From assembly GCF_015776785.2 (NCBI RefSeq), contig NZ_LFMD02000003.1:190387-245137 (forward strand): a stretch of DNA of 54,751 bases, in the 5' to 3' direction. Below are positions 41,652 through 49,991 of the stretch, one piece after another. The stretch's first letter is position 1. Every line of letters starts with the position of its first letter. The DNA comes from Kitasatospora sp. SUK 42. GTDB lineage: Bacteria > Actinomycetota > Actinomycetes > Streptomycetales > Streptomycetaceae. A program made the position numbers and the translations under genes. Below the pieces are notes generated by a model. That model did no database searches and was not told the DNA's origin. It was given only the letters and a program-made list of their open reading frames with translations.

Positions 41652-41896
41652 GCCCCCACTCTAGGAAGGGGATCCATGGGGTGGTGGGCCTGACGGGTGT
41701 GGCGGGTACGACGGGTACGACGGGTATGACGGTTGTGATGGTTGTGACGCAGGGTGCGAGGACGGCCGTCCGGTGCGAGGGTCGCGGGGGCGCCGCCGTC
41801 CGGAGCGTCGGTCGGTTCCTTCAGGGCGGATCCCGGCGGGGCGGGCCGGAGTTGTGATGGGACGCCGAGCGCCACTGTCCGTCCTGCGGCTCCGCC

Positions 41897-42532
41897 ATGG
41901 GCGAGCACGCGGGGCCGGAAGCGGCGCCGCTGGGCGATCGGGGTGTCGCGGCGGAGCTCCAGGGGGGATTCGGGCGCGCGTACCGGTACGTGGGCCCGCC
42001 GGAGCTGCGGGAGTTGCCGGCGGACGGCGGGCGGGGCGGTCAACCGGTGCGGACGGAGGACGAGTTCGCCGCCTGGGTGGCGCCGCGGACGGCGGCGGAA
42101 CTGGCGGAGCCGTTCACCTTCGTGGTCGACCTGCGCGGGGTGCTGCGGCTCGCCGCGCGCCGCAGCGAGCACGTGGCGTGCGCGGGCGGGGAGCCGGTGC
42201 TGAGCGCCGGGGAGATCGGGTTCCGGCCCCCGAGCCGTGAGGGCGGCGGGTTCCGTGGGGGCGGCGGGTTCCGCGGGGGCTGGAAGGTCCGGACGGTCAG
42301 CAACCAGTCCACCGGCTACTGCCCCGACGTCCTCAGCTGGCCCGCCGTCGCCGCCGCCCTGGATCGGATCGGGCTGCCGCACCCGGGTGGCTTCACGCAC
42401 CCGGTGGTGTTCCGCCGCTGCCCGGCGTGCGGGCGCCTCGGCATCGTCCGCGAGGAGCACTACGTCTGTGTGTTCTGCGACGCGGACCTGCCGGAGCACT
42501 GGAACGTCGACGAGGTGGCGCTGCCGTCGTAG
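41897..42532 (+). CDS. Zinc-ribbon hypothetical protein
   Basis: A 211-aa protein of a widespread but unnamed streptomycete family. It has EPFTFVVDLRGVLRLAARRS, EHVACAGG, VSNQSTGYCPDVLSWPAVAA and a C-terminal zinc ribbon (CPACGRLG and CVFCDADL). A glycine-rich insertion (GGGFRGGGGFRGG, about 115-127) from a short duplication lies mid-protein. Upstream of ATG 41897 the frame stays open to a TGA at 41855 and would encode WDAERHCPSCGSA, another half-ribbon, so the present start may be a shortened form. Confidence 0.75.
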   Translation: MGEHAGPEAAPLGDRGVAAELQGGFGRAYRYVGPPELRELPADGGRGGQPVRTEDEFAAWVAPRTAAELAEPFTFVVDLRGVLRLAARRSEHVACAGGEPVLSAGEIGFRPPSREGGGFRGGGGFRGGWKVRTVSNQSTGYCPDVLSWPAVAAALDRIGLPHPGGFTHPVVFRRCPACGRLGIVREEHYVCVFCDADLPEHWNVDEVALPS

Positions 42533-42693
42533 TGATGTGGGGCCGGTGGCAGCGGAGCCGGTGTCGGGCGGCGGCGGAGCCGGTGTCGGGCGGTGTCGGT
42601 GCCGGTGTCGGTGTCGGGCAGCACCGGTGTCGGGCGGGCCCGCTAGGGTCTGGGGGTCTGGTGGGTCAGGGGGAGCCGGGAAGGGTGGGGCAC

Positions 42694-43845
42694 ATGGGGT
42701 GCGCGCGGGTGGCCGGGGTGCCGGGTGGGGTGGTGCACGCGGGGAGCCGGGAGTTCCTGACCCTCGAAGGGCTGCCGGCCACCGGTGCCTTCCTGGACTT
42801 CGGGGCGCTGGACGGCGGCCCGCTGAGGGCCTTCCCGGGCGGGGCGGAGCGGCTGTTCGTCCTCGGTGAGACGGACTACTGCACGCCCTTCGCCGCCGTC
42901 GGCACCCTGGTGCTGCTGGACGGGACCAGCGGTGAGGTGTTCCTGGGCAACGGCGGCCCGCAGCGGGACCTGCTGGCCTCCGACCTGACCGCACTGGCCG
43001 CGCTGGTGCGGGAGGTGGAGGCGGTCGGCGAGGCCGCGCGGCGGCCGGAGGCCCTGGACGGGCGGCGCGGACCGGCGGTGGTGGCCGAGGTGATGGCGGG
43101 GGCCGAACGGCGGATGCGGGAGATCGACCCGGGACTGTACGGGCGGGCCGCGACCCCGCCGGCGCACTGGGGAACGGCGCTGCTGGTCAGGGCGCTGGGC
43201 TGGGGCGCGCTGCCGGGCGGGCCGGGCGGGCCCGCGTACGAGGTCGGCGCGGAGCTGGTGGCCGAGCTGGCCGCGCTCACGGACGAGGACGGCGGCGCGG
43301 GCCTGGTGCACCGCTTCCGCCCGGAGGCGCTGCCCGACGCCCTGGTGCACGCGCCGACCCGGCGGCTGCTGACCGAGGTCGGGCTGCCGCTGGGCGGGGC
43401 GATGTTCGGGGTGGGCGAGGAGCCGCTGGTCACCATGGCGCAGGCGTACCCGGAGTACTTCGACGGCGAGGAGGAGCGCCCGTACCAGCGGGACTTCCTC
43501 GCGCTCGGGGACTGGCCGACCGACCTCACGATCGCCCTGGACGGCGCCACCGGCCGGCTCGAACTGCCGGACTGGTACGACGACGGCCAGCCCGAGGCCT
43601 ACCTGAACCGCGATCTCTCCGCCCTGCTCTACGCCCTGTGGACGTACGAGCGGCTGCGCGCCGAGTGGGAGCGCTGGGACCACGGCCTGGGTGACGGCAC
43701 CTGGGCGGTGTTCGACCCGCAGTCGCTGCTGAGCACGGTGGTGGACCGGCTGGTCGAGGCGGTCGACCCGGAGGCCTTCGCCTCGCCCGGCCGCTCCTGG
43801 CGGCTGCTCGCCGAGGACGGGCACATGGGCGGTCTGCTCGGGTGA
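42694..43845 (+). CDS. SUKH-family (SUKH-4-like) protein
   Basis: A 383-aa protein with two SUKH/SMI1-KNR4-like regions: the first at about 10-110 (PGGVVHAGSREFLTLEGLPA, YCTPFAAVGTLVLLDGTSGE) and a second near 215-380 (LLTEVGLPLGGAMFG, LALGDWPTDLTIALDGATGR, SALLYALWTYERLRAEWERW). SUKH proteins are immunity factors for polymorphic toxins. No toxin gene is adjacent, so it may be an orphan or have another role. The start ATG 42694 follows GGGAAGGGTGGGG. Confidence 0.8.
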   Translation: MGCARVAGVPGGVVHAGSREFLTLEGLPATGAFLDFGALDGGPLRAFPGGAERLFVLGETDYCTPFAAVGTLVLLDGTSGEVFLGNGGPQRDLLASDLTALAALVREVEAVGEAARRPEALDGRRGPAVVAEVMAGAERRMREIDPGLYGRAATPPAHWGTALLVRALGWGALPGGPGGPAYEVGAELVAELAALTDEDGGAGLVHRFRPEALPDALVHAPTRRLLTEVGLPLGGAMFGVGEEPLVTMAQAYPEYFDGEEERPYQRDFLALGDWPTDLTIALDGATGRLELPDWYDDGQPEAYLNRDLSALLYALWTYERLRAEWERWDHGLGDGTWAVFDPQSLLSTVVDRLVEAVDPEAFASPGRSWRLLAEDGHMGGLLG

Positions 43846-43956
43846 CCACCGGGTTCCCGTCGGGGGGCGGGGGCGGGGGCGGGGTGCCCTGAGAGCCCCA
43901 CCGCGCCTGCCCGTGATCCGGCCGTTCCGGGCGGGCCGCGCCGGTACGCTGCCTCG

Positions 43957-44334
43957 GTGACGAACATCCGTACGGCGGCCGGGCGAAGACGGGCGATGCT
44001 CCTGGGCATCACCGCCGTCGTCTCCCTCGCCGGGGCGGGCGCGCTGTACGGCCTGCTGTACGTACGGTCGCTGGACTACGGCCGGCGCTGCGAGCAGGGC
44101 CTGGTGTCGGGCGGCGGGCGGCTGCTGGAAACGGGGGCCTCCTGGCTGCCGCCGGACGCGTGGTGCCGGTTCGAGGACCAGAGCCTGTCCACCACGCCGT
44201 TCTGGGCACTGCTGCTGTTCTACGCGCTGCTGACCGCGGTCGTCTGGTCGGCCGCCGCGCTGGTGCGCGCCCTCCGCCCGCGCCCGGACCCGGGGCTGGA
44301 CTGGCAGCCGGGGCACGGCGCTCCGCACTGGTAG
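43957..44334 (+). CDS. Hypothetical two-helix membrane protein
   Basis: A 125-aa protein with two predicted membrane helices (AMLLGITAVVSLAGAGALYGLL and PFWALLLFYALLTAVVWSAAAL) and a Cys-containing loop between them (GRRCEQGL, DAWCRFED), probably outside the cell with a disulfide. No family recognised. GTG 43957 is the start. A hairpin (GGCCCGGC/GCCGGGCC) follows its stop codon. Confidence 0.72.
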   Translation: MTNIRTAAGRRRAMLLGITAVVSLAGAGALYGLLYVRSLDYGRRCEQGLVSGGGRLLETGASWLPPDAWCRFEDQSLSTTPFWALLLFYALLTAVVWSAAALVRALRPRPDPGLDWQPGHGAPHW

Positions 44335-44438
44335 GCCCGGCCGTTGCGGCGGTGAGCCGGGCCACCGCCGGGGCGGGGGGGGCGGCTCGGGGGCCGAGGA
44401 GTTCGTCGAGTCGGATCGAGGAATAGGGAGTACGGACC

Positions 44439-45455
44439 ATGGACAGCGGCACGGACAGCCTCTACCTGGCCTTTGCGGAGCGGGAGGCTCGTGGCAACTC
44501 GGCGACCTACCAGGAGCTGGCCGAGCGGGCCGCGGGGGACGCCGAGTTGCTCGGACTGTTGGACGGCCTGCCGGCGGCGAAGCGACAGCCGAACCTGCTG
44601 TTCGGCGCGGTACGACACCTGGGCGGGCCGGTGACGGCGGGCTGGCCGGCCTTCCGCGACTGGACGGCGGCGCGCTGGGACGAGGTCTCGGCGACGATGC
44701 TGGAACGGCGGACCCAGACCAACGAGGCGGGCCGCTGCGCCACCCTGCTGCCGCTGCTGGCCTCGTTGCCGCAGCCGCTCGCGCTGATCGAGGTGGGCGC
44801 CTCGGCGGGGCTCTGCCTGTACCCGGACCGGTATCGGTACCGGTACCTGCCTGCGGGCCGCGCTGCGGGTGAACCGGGCGAGCCGGTGCACGAATTCGGC
44901 GCCGAGGGCAGTCCGGTGACGCTGGACTGCGCGGTGAGCGGGCCGGTGCCGATGCTCGACTCCCTCCGGGAGCGACTGCCCGAGGTGGTGTGGCGGGCCG
45001 GGATCGACCTCAATCCGCTGGACGTCCGGGCCGAGGAGGACATGCGCTGGCTGGAGTCGCTGGTCTGGCCGGAGCAGACCCACCGACTGGAGCGGCTGCG
45101 CGGGGCCGTCCGGATCGCCCGGGCCGAACCGCCGCTGCTGGTGCGCGGCGATCTCAACGCGACCGTACGGGAGTTGGTGGCGCAGGCCCCGGCGGGGGCG
45201 ACTCCGGTGGTGTTCCACAGCGCGGTGCTCGCCTACCTGCCGCCCGAGGCGCGGGAGGAGTTCGCGGCGACCATGCGTGAGCTGCCCGGGCACTGGATCT
45301 CCAACGAGGCCGTTTCCGTTCTGCCGACCGTGGCGGAGCGCCTCCCCCACCCGGCCCCGGCCGGCTCCGGACTGTTCGCCCTCGCCCTGGACGAACGGCC
45401 GGTGGCCTTCACCGGACCGCACGGGCAGTCCCTGGACTGGTTCGCCGGCGCCTGA
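44439..45455 (+). CDS. DUF2332-family protein
   Basis: A 338-aa DUF2332 protein. Typical segments are YLAFAEREARGNSATYQELA, KRQPNLLFGAVRHLGG, TNEAGRCATLLPLLASLPQP, ALIEVGASAGLCLYPDRYRY and RAGIDLNPLDV, and later VFHSAVLAYLPPEARE. The EVGASAGL motif resembles an AdoMet-binding loop, so a methyltransferase-like fold is likely although no activity is established. The ATG lies behind GAATAGGGAG. Stand-alone gene. Confidence 0.88.
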   Translation: MDSGTDSLYLAFAEREARGNSATYQELAERAAGDAELLGLLDGLPAAKRQPNLLFGAVRHLGGPVTAGWPAFRDWTAARWDEVSATMLERRTQTNEAGRCATLLPLLASLPQPLALIEVGASAGLCLYPDRYRYRYLPAGRAAGEPGEPVHEFGAEGSPVTLDCAVSGPVPMLDSLRERLPEVVWRAGIDLNPLDVRAEEDMRWLESLVWPEQTHRLERLRGAVRIARAEPPLLVRGDLNATVRELVAQAPAGATPVVFHSAVLAYLPPEAREEFAATMRELPGHWISNEAVSVLPTVAERLPHPAPAGSGLFALALDERPVAFTGPHGQSLDWFAGA

Positions 45456-45495
45456 ACCGTGGCCCGGGCCGGATGGCTACGGACCGGCTACGGAC

Positions 45496-45526
45496 TTGAA
45501 GCTGCCGCTGCGGCAGCTTCTACCGT
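45496..45526 (+). promoter_or_regulatory. MerR-type promoter with palindrome in a 19-bp spacer
   Basis: TTGAAG (45496-45501), a 19-base spacer, and TACCGT (45521-45526). A perfect palindrome fills the spacer: GAAGCTGCCGC (45498-45508), centre T, GCGGCAGCTTC (45510-45520). A long spacer with a central palindrome is the signature of MerR-activated promoters. It precedes the TipA-like gene and should be autoregulated. Confidence 0.8.
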
Positions 45527-45530
45527 CGTG

Positions 45531-45557
45531 ACCAGGGCCGGAGGAACCGGCCCTGGT
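45531..45557 (+). promoter_or_regulatory. Leader hairpin at the predicted transcript start
   Basis: ACCAGGGCCGG (45531-45541), loop AGGAA, CCGGCCCTGGT (45547-45557): a perfect 11-bp stem at the very 5' end of the predicted mRNA. It may stabilise the transcript. Confidence 0.65.
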
Positions 45558-45570
45558 CCAAGCGAACGTG

Positions 45571-45660
45571 GACGTCGAAGGACGTGCGGACGTCGAAGGA
45601 CGTGCGGACGTCGAAGGACGTGCGGACGTCGAAGGACGTGCGGACGTCGAAGGACGTGCG
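45571..45660 (+). repeat. Five perfect 18-bp tandem repeats in a regulator leader
   Basis: GACGTCGAAGGACGTGCG is repeated five times without a mismatch, ending one base before the ribosome-binding site AGAGGAG and 13 bases before ATG 45674. Units contain the GACGTC palindrome. Perfect identity implies recent expansion, so copy number may vary between strains. Confidence 0.95.
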
Positions 45661-45673
45661 AGAGGAGACCGCC

Positions 45674-46435
45674 ATGGCCTGGCCGATCGCCGAGGTCGCC
45701 CGGATGTCGGGGGTGACCGCCCGGACCCTGCGGCACTACGACGAGATCGGGCTGCTGCCTCCGGCCCGGATCGGCTCCAACGGCCACCGCTACTACGAGG
45801 AACGGCAGTTGCTGCAACTCCAGCAGATCCTCGTACTGCGGGCGCTGGGCGTGGGGCTGTCCGAGATCGCCCGGATCCTCGGCGACCAGGTGGACGAGTT
45901 GGAGGCCCTGCGGGGCCACCACCTCCGGCTGGTCGCCGAGCGCAACCGGCTGGACTCGCTGGCCGCCACCGTCTCCCGCACGATCGCCGACCTGGAACGC
46001 TCCCGGAGGGACGGCACACCCATGACCAGCATCAACCGACCGGAGAACCTGTTCGAGGGCATCCAGCCCGCCGACATCGACGAGAGCCTGCGCGACTTCC
46101 CCGAGCAGGCCGAGGCGGCCCGGCGCGCCACCGCCGCGATGACCCCGGCCGAGATCGAGGCCGGGCAGCGCGAGCGGACCGCCCGGATGGTCCGCCTGGC
46201 GGAGCTGCTGGCGGCCGGCCACCCGGCCGACGCCGAGCCCACGCAGCACATGATCGACGAGGAGTACCAGCTGCTCGGCGAGATCCGGACCGTCTCGGTG
46301 GAGGAGTACCTCGCGATCGCGCGCTCCTGCACCGAGAACGCGCAGTGGAACGCCGCGTATGAGGCCATCGCCCCGGGGCTGGCCGCCTACCAGCGCGCCG
46401 CCATGGAGGCGTACGCGGCGGCGCGGCTCGCCTGA
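45674..46435 (+). CDS. TipA-like MerR-family regulator
   Basis: A 253-aa regulator. The MerR HTH covers 1-75 (IAEVARMSGVTARTLRHYDE, GLLPPARIGSNGHRYYEE), followed by a coiled coil and a C-terminal TipAS-like antibiotic-recognition domain (about 120-250; NLFEGIQPADIDESLRDF, YQLLGEIRTVSVEEYLAIAR). TipAS domains bind thiopeptides or other ligands, so multidrug sensing is plausible. I chose ATG 45674 (AGAGGAG upstream) over GTG codons inside the repeat array, which would add TSKDVR units. Confidence 0.85.
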   Translation: MAWPIAEVARMSGVTARTLRHYDEIGLLPPARIGSNGHRYYEERQLLQLQQILVLRALGVGLSEIARILGDQVDELEALRGHHLRLVAERNRLDSLAATVSRTIADLERSRRDGTPMTSINRPENLFEGIQPADIDESLRDFPEQAEAARRATAAMTPAEIEAGQRERTARMVRLAELLAAGHPADAEPTQHMIDEEYQLLGEIRTVSVEEYLAIARSCTENAQWNAAYEAIAPGLAAYQRAAMEAYAAARLA

Positions 46436-46440
46436 GGCTG

Positions 46441-46541
46441 CGGTTCTCCCGAGGGCGCGGCTCTCCTGGGGCCGCGGTTCTCCCGAGGGCGCGGCTCTCC
46501 TGGGGCCGCGGTTCTCCCGAGGGCGCAGCTCGCCTGAGCCG
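46441..46541. repeat. Three 34-bp tandem repeats between convergent genes
   Basis: Two identical 34-bp units (46441-46474, 46475-46508) and a diverged third (46509-46541), beginning six bases after the TipA-like stop codon. They are G+C-rich with hairpin potential and may serve as the shared terminator of this gene and the convergent permease gene. Confidence 0.8.
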
Positions 46542-46611
46542 ACCCCGCCCGGTCAGAGGGGGCCTCGTGGTCGGGCCGGCCGGCCCGGCCCCGAGGAGCC
46601 CTCCCCCGCCG

Positions 46612-49005
46612 TTACTCCGTCCGCAGTGCCGTGACCGTCCGGGTACGGGCGGCCCAGGTGGCGGGCAGGGCGGCGCCGAGCAGCGCCAGGACCAGGCCGC
46701 CGAGTATCAGCGGCCCCACCACCGACGGGGAGAACACGGTGAGGTCCGCGTCCGGCACCCCGATCCCGGCGGCGCGGGCCATCGCGGGCATCACCTGGTG
46801 GTGCACCACGATCCCGATCGGAACCCCGATCAACCCGGCCACCAGACCGCCGCCGCAGACCGAGGTGAGCACCATGCCGATCGTCTGCCGGGGCGACATC
46901 CCGAGCGCCTTGAGCACGCCGAGGTCGTGCACCCGCTCCCGGGTGTCCAGCAGCACCGTGTTGAGCACTCCGAGCCCGGCGACCACGGAGAGCAGCAGTG
47001 TGAGCGTGCCCGCCAGGGTGTTCATGGCCAGCACCACGATGTTGATGCCCGGCCCGCCCTCGTCGGCGCTCAGGCCCATCGGCTTCACGACCGCGTCCAA
47101 CCCGTCGGCGTAGGCCTTCGCGTCGGCGCCCGGGGTGAGGTCGATGTGGAAGGCGATCGCCTCGGGGTGGATCGCGCCGCCGAGCGGCGCCAGGGCGGCC
47201 CGGTCCAGGAACACCAGGTCGTTGGTGGTCAGGACCTCGCCGGTGATCTTCGCCGGGGTGCTGCGGCCGTGGTCGGTGAGGGTGAGGGTGTCGCCCACCT
47301 TCGTCTGGTTGGCGCGCAGGAAGGAGGCGCTGACCACGACCTCGCCGGGGCCGTGGAACCACCGGCCGGAGACCAGCTGGAAGCCGCTCCAGGAGGCGTC
47401 GCCGCTCAGCGCGACCACCTCGGAGCGCCCGGTGTTCCCGGCCACGGTGACCGGGGTCGGCACGCTGCTGTACCAGGCCCGGGTGCCGGGGCGGGACTCG
47501 ATCGCCTTGGCCACGGCCGCCTCGTCCACGTGGTCGACGGGCACGGCGGAGCCCTCGATCGGCGTCTGGACCAGGACCTTGCCCGCGCGGTCGGCCGCCA
47601 AGCCGTCCTGGAGGGAGCCCAACGAGAGCGTCAGGCCGACGCAGAGGGTGACCCCGACCGTGCCGAGCACCACCGCGGCGGCGGTGGTCGCCGAGCGGCC
47701 CGGCCGGTTGAGCGGGGAGGCCAGCCCGAGGCTGAACGCGCGCGGCACCGGCAGTCGGCCGATCAGCTCCCGTATCCGGGACAGCGGGCCCGCTGCTCCG
47801 GGCCGGACCGAACCACCGAGGGCTGCGGCCCGCTTGGCTCCCGGCGCCGTCCGGCCGACCGCGAGGGCCTCCACCGTGCGCAGCCGCCCGGCCCGCAGGG
47901 CCGGCACCAGCGCCGTTCCGGCCACGGCGCCCATGGCCACCACCGCGACCACGACGTCCACCCAGGGCGGGATGCCGAGCAGACCGCCGCGCAGGGCCTT
48001 GTGGGCTATCCCGAGGACCGGTACGGAGAGCAGGTTGCCCCCGAACACGCCGAGCGCCGTGCCGATCCCGGCGGGGATCAGCGCTTGGCCGACGTAGGCG
48101 CGCGCCACCTGGGCCGGGGTGAAGCCCAGGGACTTGAGGATGCCGATCCGCCGGGTGGCGGCGCTCACGGCGCCGCTGACCACGACGCCGATGATCAGCA
48201 CCGACATGGCCAGACCGAGCACCCCGAAGGCCGTGACGAAGGGGACGAAGGTCGAGGCCGTCCGGTTGGCCTCCTCCTGGGCGGGCCGGTAGGACGTCGC
48301 CCTGGCGAGCGTCCCGCTCGGCACCGCGGCGGCCAGCGCGGCCCGGTCGGCCTCCACCTCGGCGTCGGTGCCGGCCCGGGCGAACCGGTAGAGGTACTGG
48401 GCGGCGGGCGCCGTGCCGGGCGAGGTGAGCCCGGCCACCTGCTCGGGGGCGATCCAGCCGTCCGCGCTCCAGGAGACCGAGGCGGCCAGGCCGACGACCT
48501 TGAGCGTCGGCTGCCCGGGCAGGTCCGTGAACCGGGCGCTGTCGCCGACGGCCAGCGGGGAGTGCCCGTCCAGGAACACCACCTCGCCGGGGCCCTGGAT
48601 CCAGCGGCCGTTGGTGATCCGCAGGTCGTCCATCGGACCGCCCTGGGCCCGGCCGACCAGTGTCATCGGCGGCAGCAGGCTGCCGGCTGCGGGGAACCTG
48701 GTCCCCGGACCGGAGCGCGGCTGGACGGTGAGCGCCGGGTAGGGGCCGGCCGAGGCCGACACCCCGGGCGCGTGGGCGGTCGCGGCGAGCTGGGCGGGGC
48801 TCGCCCTGGTCTGGTCGTACAGCACGTTGAGGTGCGCGCCGTGCTGGTCGGAGAAGGAGCGCTGGTACGGGCCCCGGGCGGCGACCAGCAGCCCGACCGC
48901 GAGGATGCACGCCATCACCGACACCGTCGTGGTGAGCACCATGACCAGGGTCTGCACCCGCTTGCGGCCGACCCCCGCCCGGACCACCTTGCCGAGCGCG
49001 CTCAC
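46612..49005 (-). CDS. FtsX-family ABC transporter permease
   Basis: A 797-aa permease with the duplicated FtsX architecture: an N-terminal helix (LVMVLTTTVSVMACILAVGL), a large extracytoplasmic domain (about 45-250), an FtsX core (FVTAFGVLGLAMSVLIIGVV; ATRRIGILKSLGFTPAQVAR), a second outside domain and a second core (LLLSVVAGLGVLNTVLLDTRE; DLGVLKALGMSPRQTIGMVL). GTG 49005 overlaps the ATPase stop (GTGA). With the divergent kinase/regulator pair it resembles antimicrobial-peptide export or sensing modules. About eight to ten membrane helices. Confidence 0.9.
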   Translation of the reverse strand: MSALGKVVRAGVGRKRVQTLVMVLTTTVSVMACILAVGLLVAARGPYQRSFSDQHGAHLNVLYDQTRASPAQLAATAHAPGVSASAGPYPALTVQPRSGPGTRFPAAGSLLPPMTLVGRAQGGPMDDLRITNGRWIQGPGEVVFLDGHSPLAVGDSARFTDLPGQPTLKVVGLAASVSWSADGWIAPEQVAGLTSPGTAPAAQYLYRFARAGTDAEVEADRAALAAAVPSGTLARATSYRPAQEEANRTASTFVPFVTAFGVLGLAMSVLIIGVVVSGAVSAATRRIGILKSLGFTPAQVARAYVGQALIPAGIGTALGVFGGNLLSVPVLGIAHKALRGGLLGIPPWVDVVVAVVAMGAVAGTALVPALRAGRLRTVEALAVGRTAPGAKRAAALGGSVRPGAAGPLSRIRELIGRLPVPRAFSLGLASPLNRPGRSATTAAAVVLGTVGVTLCVGLTLSLGSLQDGLAADRAGKVLVQTPIEGSAVPVDHVDEAAVAKAIESRPGTRAWYSSVPTPVTVAGNTGRSEVVALSGDASWSGFQLVSGRWFHGPGEVVVSASFLRANQTKVGDTLTLTDHGRSTPAKITGEVLTTNDLVFLDRAALAPLGGAIHPEAIAFHIDLTPGADAKAYADGLDAVVKPMGLSADEGGPGINIVVLAMNTLAGTLTLLLSVVAGLGVLNTVLLDTRERVHDLGVLKALGMSPRQTIGMVLTSVCGGGLVAGLIGVPIGIVVHHQVMPAMARAAGIGVPDADLTVFSPSVVGPLILGGLVLALLGAALPATWAARTRTVTALRTE

Positions 49006-49715
49006 CGGCCACCACCCTGGGCAGGCGCGGCCGCCGTGTCCCGGACCAGCCGGCCGTCGAGCAGCTCGATGGTCCGGTTGGCGCAGGCCTCGGCGAGCGC
49101 GGTGTCATGGGTGACCAGCAGGATCGTCTGGCCCTCCGCGTTGAGCCCGCGCAGCAGGTCGCGGACGTCGGCGGCGGAGGCGCTGTCCAGCGCCCCGGTC
49201 GGCTCGTCGGCCAGCAGCAGCGGCGGGCGGTTCATCAGCGCCCGTGCCACCGCGACGCGTTGGCGCTCGCCGCCGGAGAGCCGGCCGGGGAAGGCCTTGG
49301 CGTGCCGGGCCACCCCGAGCCGCTCCAGCAGTTCCCCGGCCCGGGCCCGGGCGGTGTCCCGCCGCATCCCGGCCAGCTGGGCCGGGAGCAGCACGTTGTC
49401 CTCCACGTTCAGGTCGTCCAGCAGGTTGAAGAACTGGAACACCATGCCGATCCGCGTCCGCCGGTACTCGGCCAGCGCCGCCTCGCCGAGCTCGTGGACC
49501 GCCACGCCGTCCACCTCCACGCCGCCCTCGCTGGGGCGGTCGAGGCCGGCGACCAGGTTCAGCAGGGTGGACTTGCCGCTGCCCGAACGGCCGAGCACGG
49601 CCAGCGCCTCGCCGGCCCGTACCTCCAGGTCGAGCCCGGCCAGGGCGGGGCGGGCGGCGTCGGATCGGTCGTACGTCTTGCCGACGCCGCGGATCCGGAT
49701 GATCGGCGCGTTCAC
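49002..49715 (-). CDS. ABC transporter ATP-binding protein
   Basis: A 237-aa MacB/LolD-type ATPase: Walker A GRSGSGKST (42-50), Q-loop in MVFQFFNLLDDLNVEDN, signature LSGGERQRVAVARAL, Walker B LLLADEPTGALD and VTHDTALA. It drives the FtsX-type permease, with which it overlaps by four bases. GTG 49715 has GGAGG five bases upstream. Transcribed away from the histidine kinase gene. Confidence 0.92.
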   Translation of the reverse strand: MNAPIIRIRGVGKTYDRSDAARPALAGLDLEVRAGEALAVLGRSGSGKSTLLNLVAGLDRPSEGGVEVDGVAVHELGEAALAEYRRTRIGMVFQFFNLLDDLNVEDNVLLPAQLAGMRRDTARARAGELLERLGVARHAKAFPGRLSGGERQRVAVARALMNRPPLLLADEPTGALDSASAADVRDLLRGLNAEGQTILLVTHDTALAEACANRTIELLDGRLVRDTAAAPAQGGGR

Positions 49716-49826
49716 GGGGCCCTCCACGGTTCTGGGTCCGGCACCGGGAGGCCCGGGCCGGCTGACGGGACATGACGCTACGAATCGGCGGCGGGGCGCG
49801 GACAGCCGTCTGAACGGTCTCTCGGA

Positions 49827-49844
49827 GGTGTATCCAGATACACC
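49827..49844. promoter_or_regulatory. Palindrome between the ABC operon and the two-component genes
   Basis: GGTGTATC-CA-GATACACC is an 18-bp perfect inverted repeat in the 276-bp divergent intergenic region. It is the best candidate binding site for the LuxR-type response regulator at 51395. Confidence 0.6.
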
Positions 49845-49991
49845 CCGAACTGGGTGTTCAGGCCTAGAGCGCCGGACCTCCGCGGCGGGCAGACTGAGCC
49901 ACCGAAAGATCGGGACCGAGGCCTGCGGGGTTCGGAACCCAGGCTTCGAGGCCCCCCTGACGGGGGCTCCGGAACGGAGAGGGGGCTCGTC

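Noticed and set aside
45571..45660. CRISPR array or replication iterons
   Set aside because: Units are perfect, contiguous and in a regulator leader; no spacers, replication initiator or AT-rich region.
45568..46362. Alternative open frame reading D-V-E-G-R-A repeats
   Set aside because: It runs in another frame through the TipA-like gene and has no domain; the MerR frame is clearly coding.
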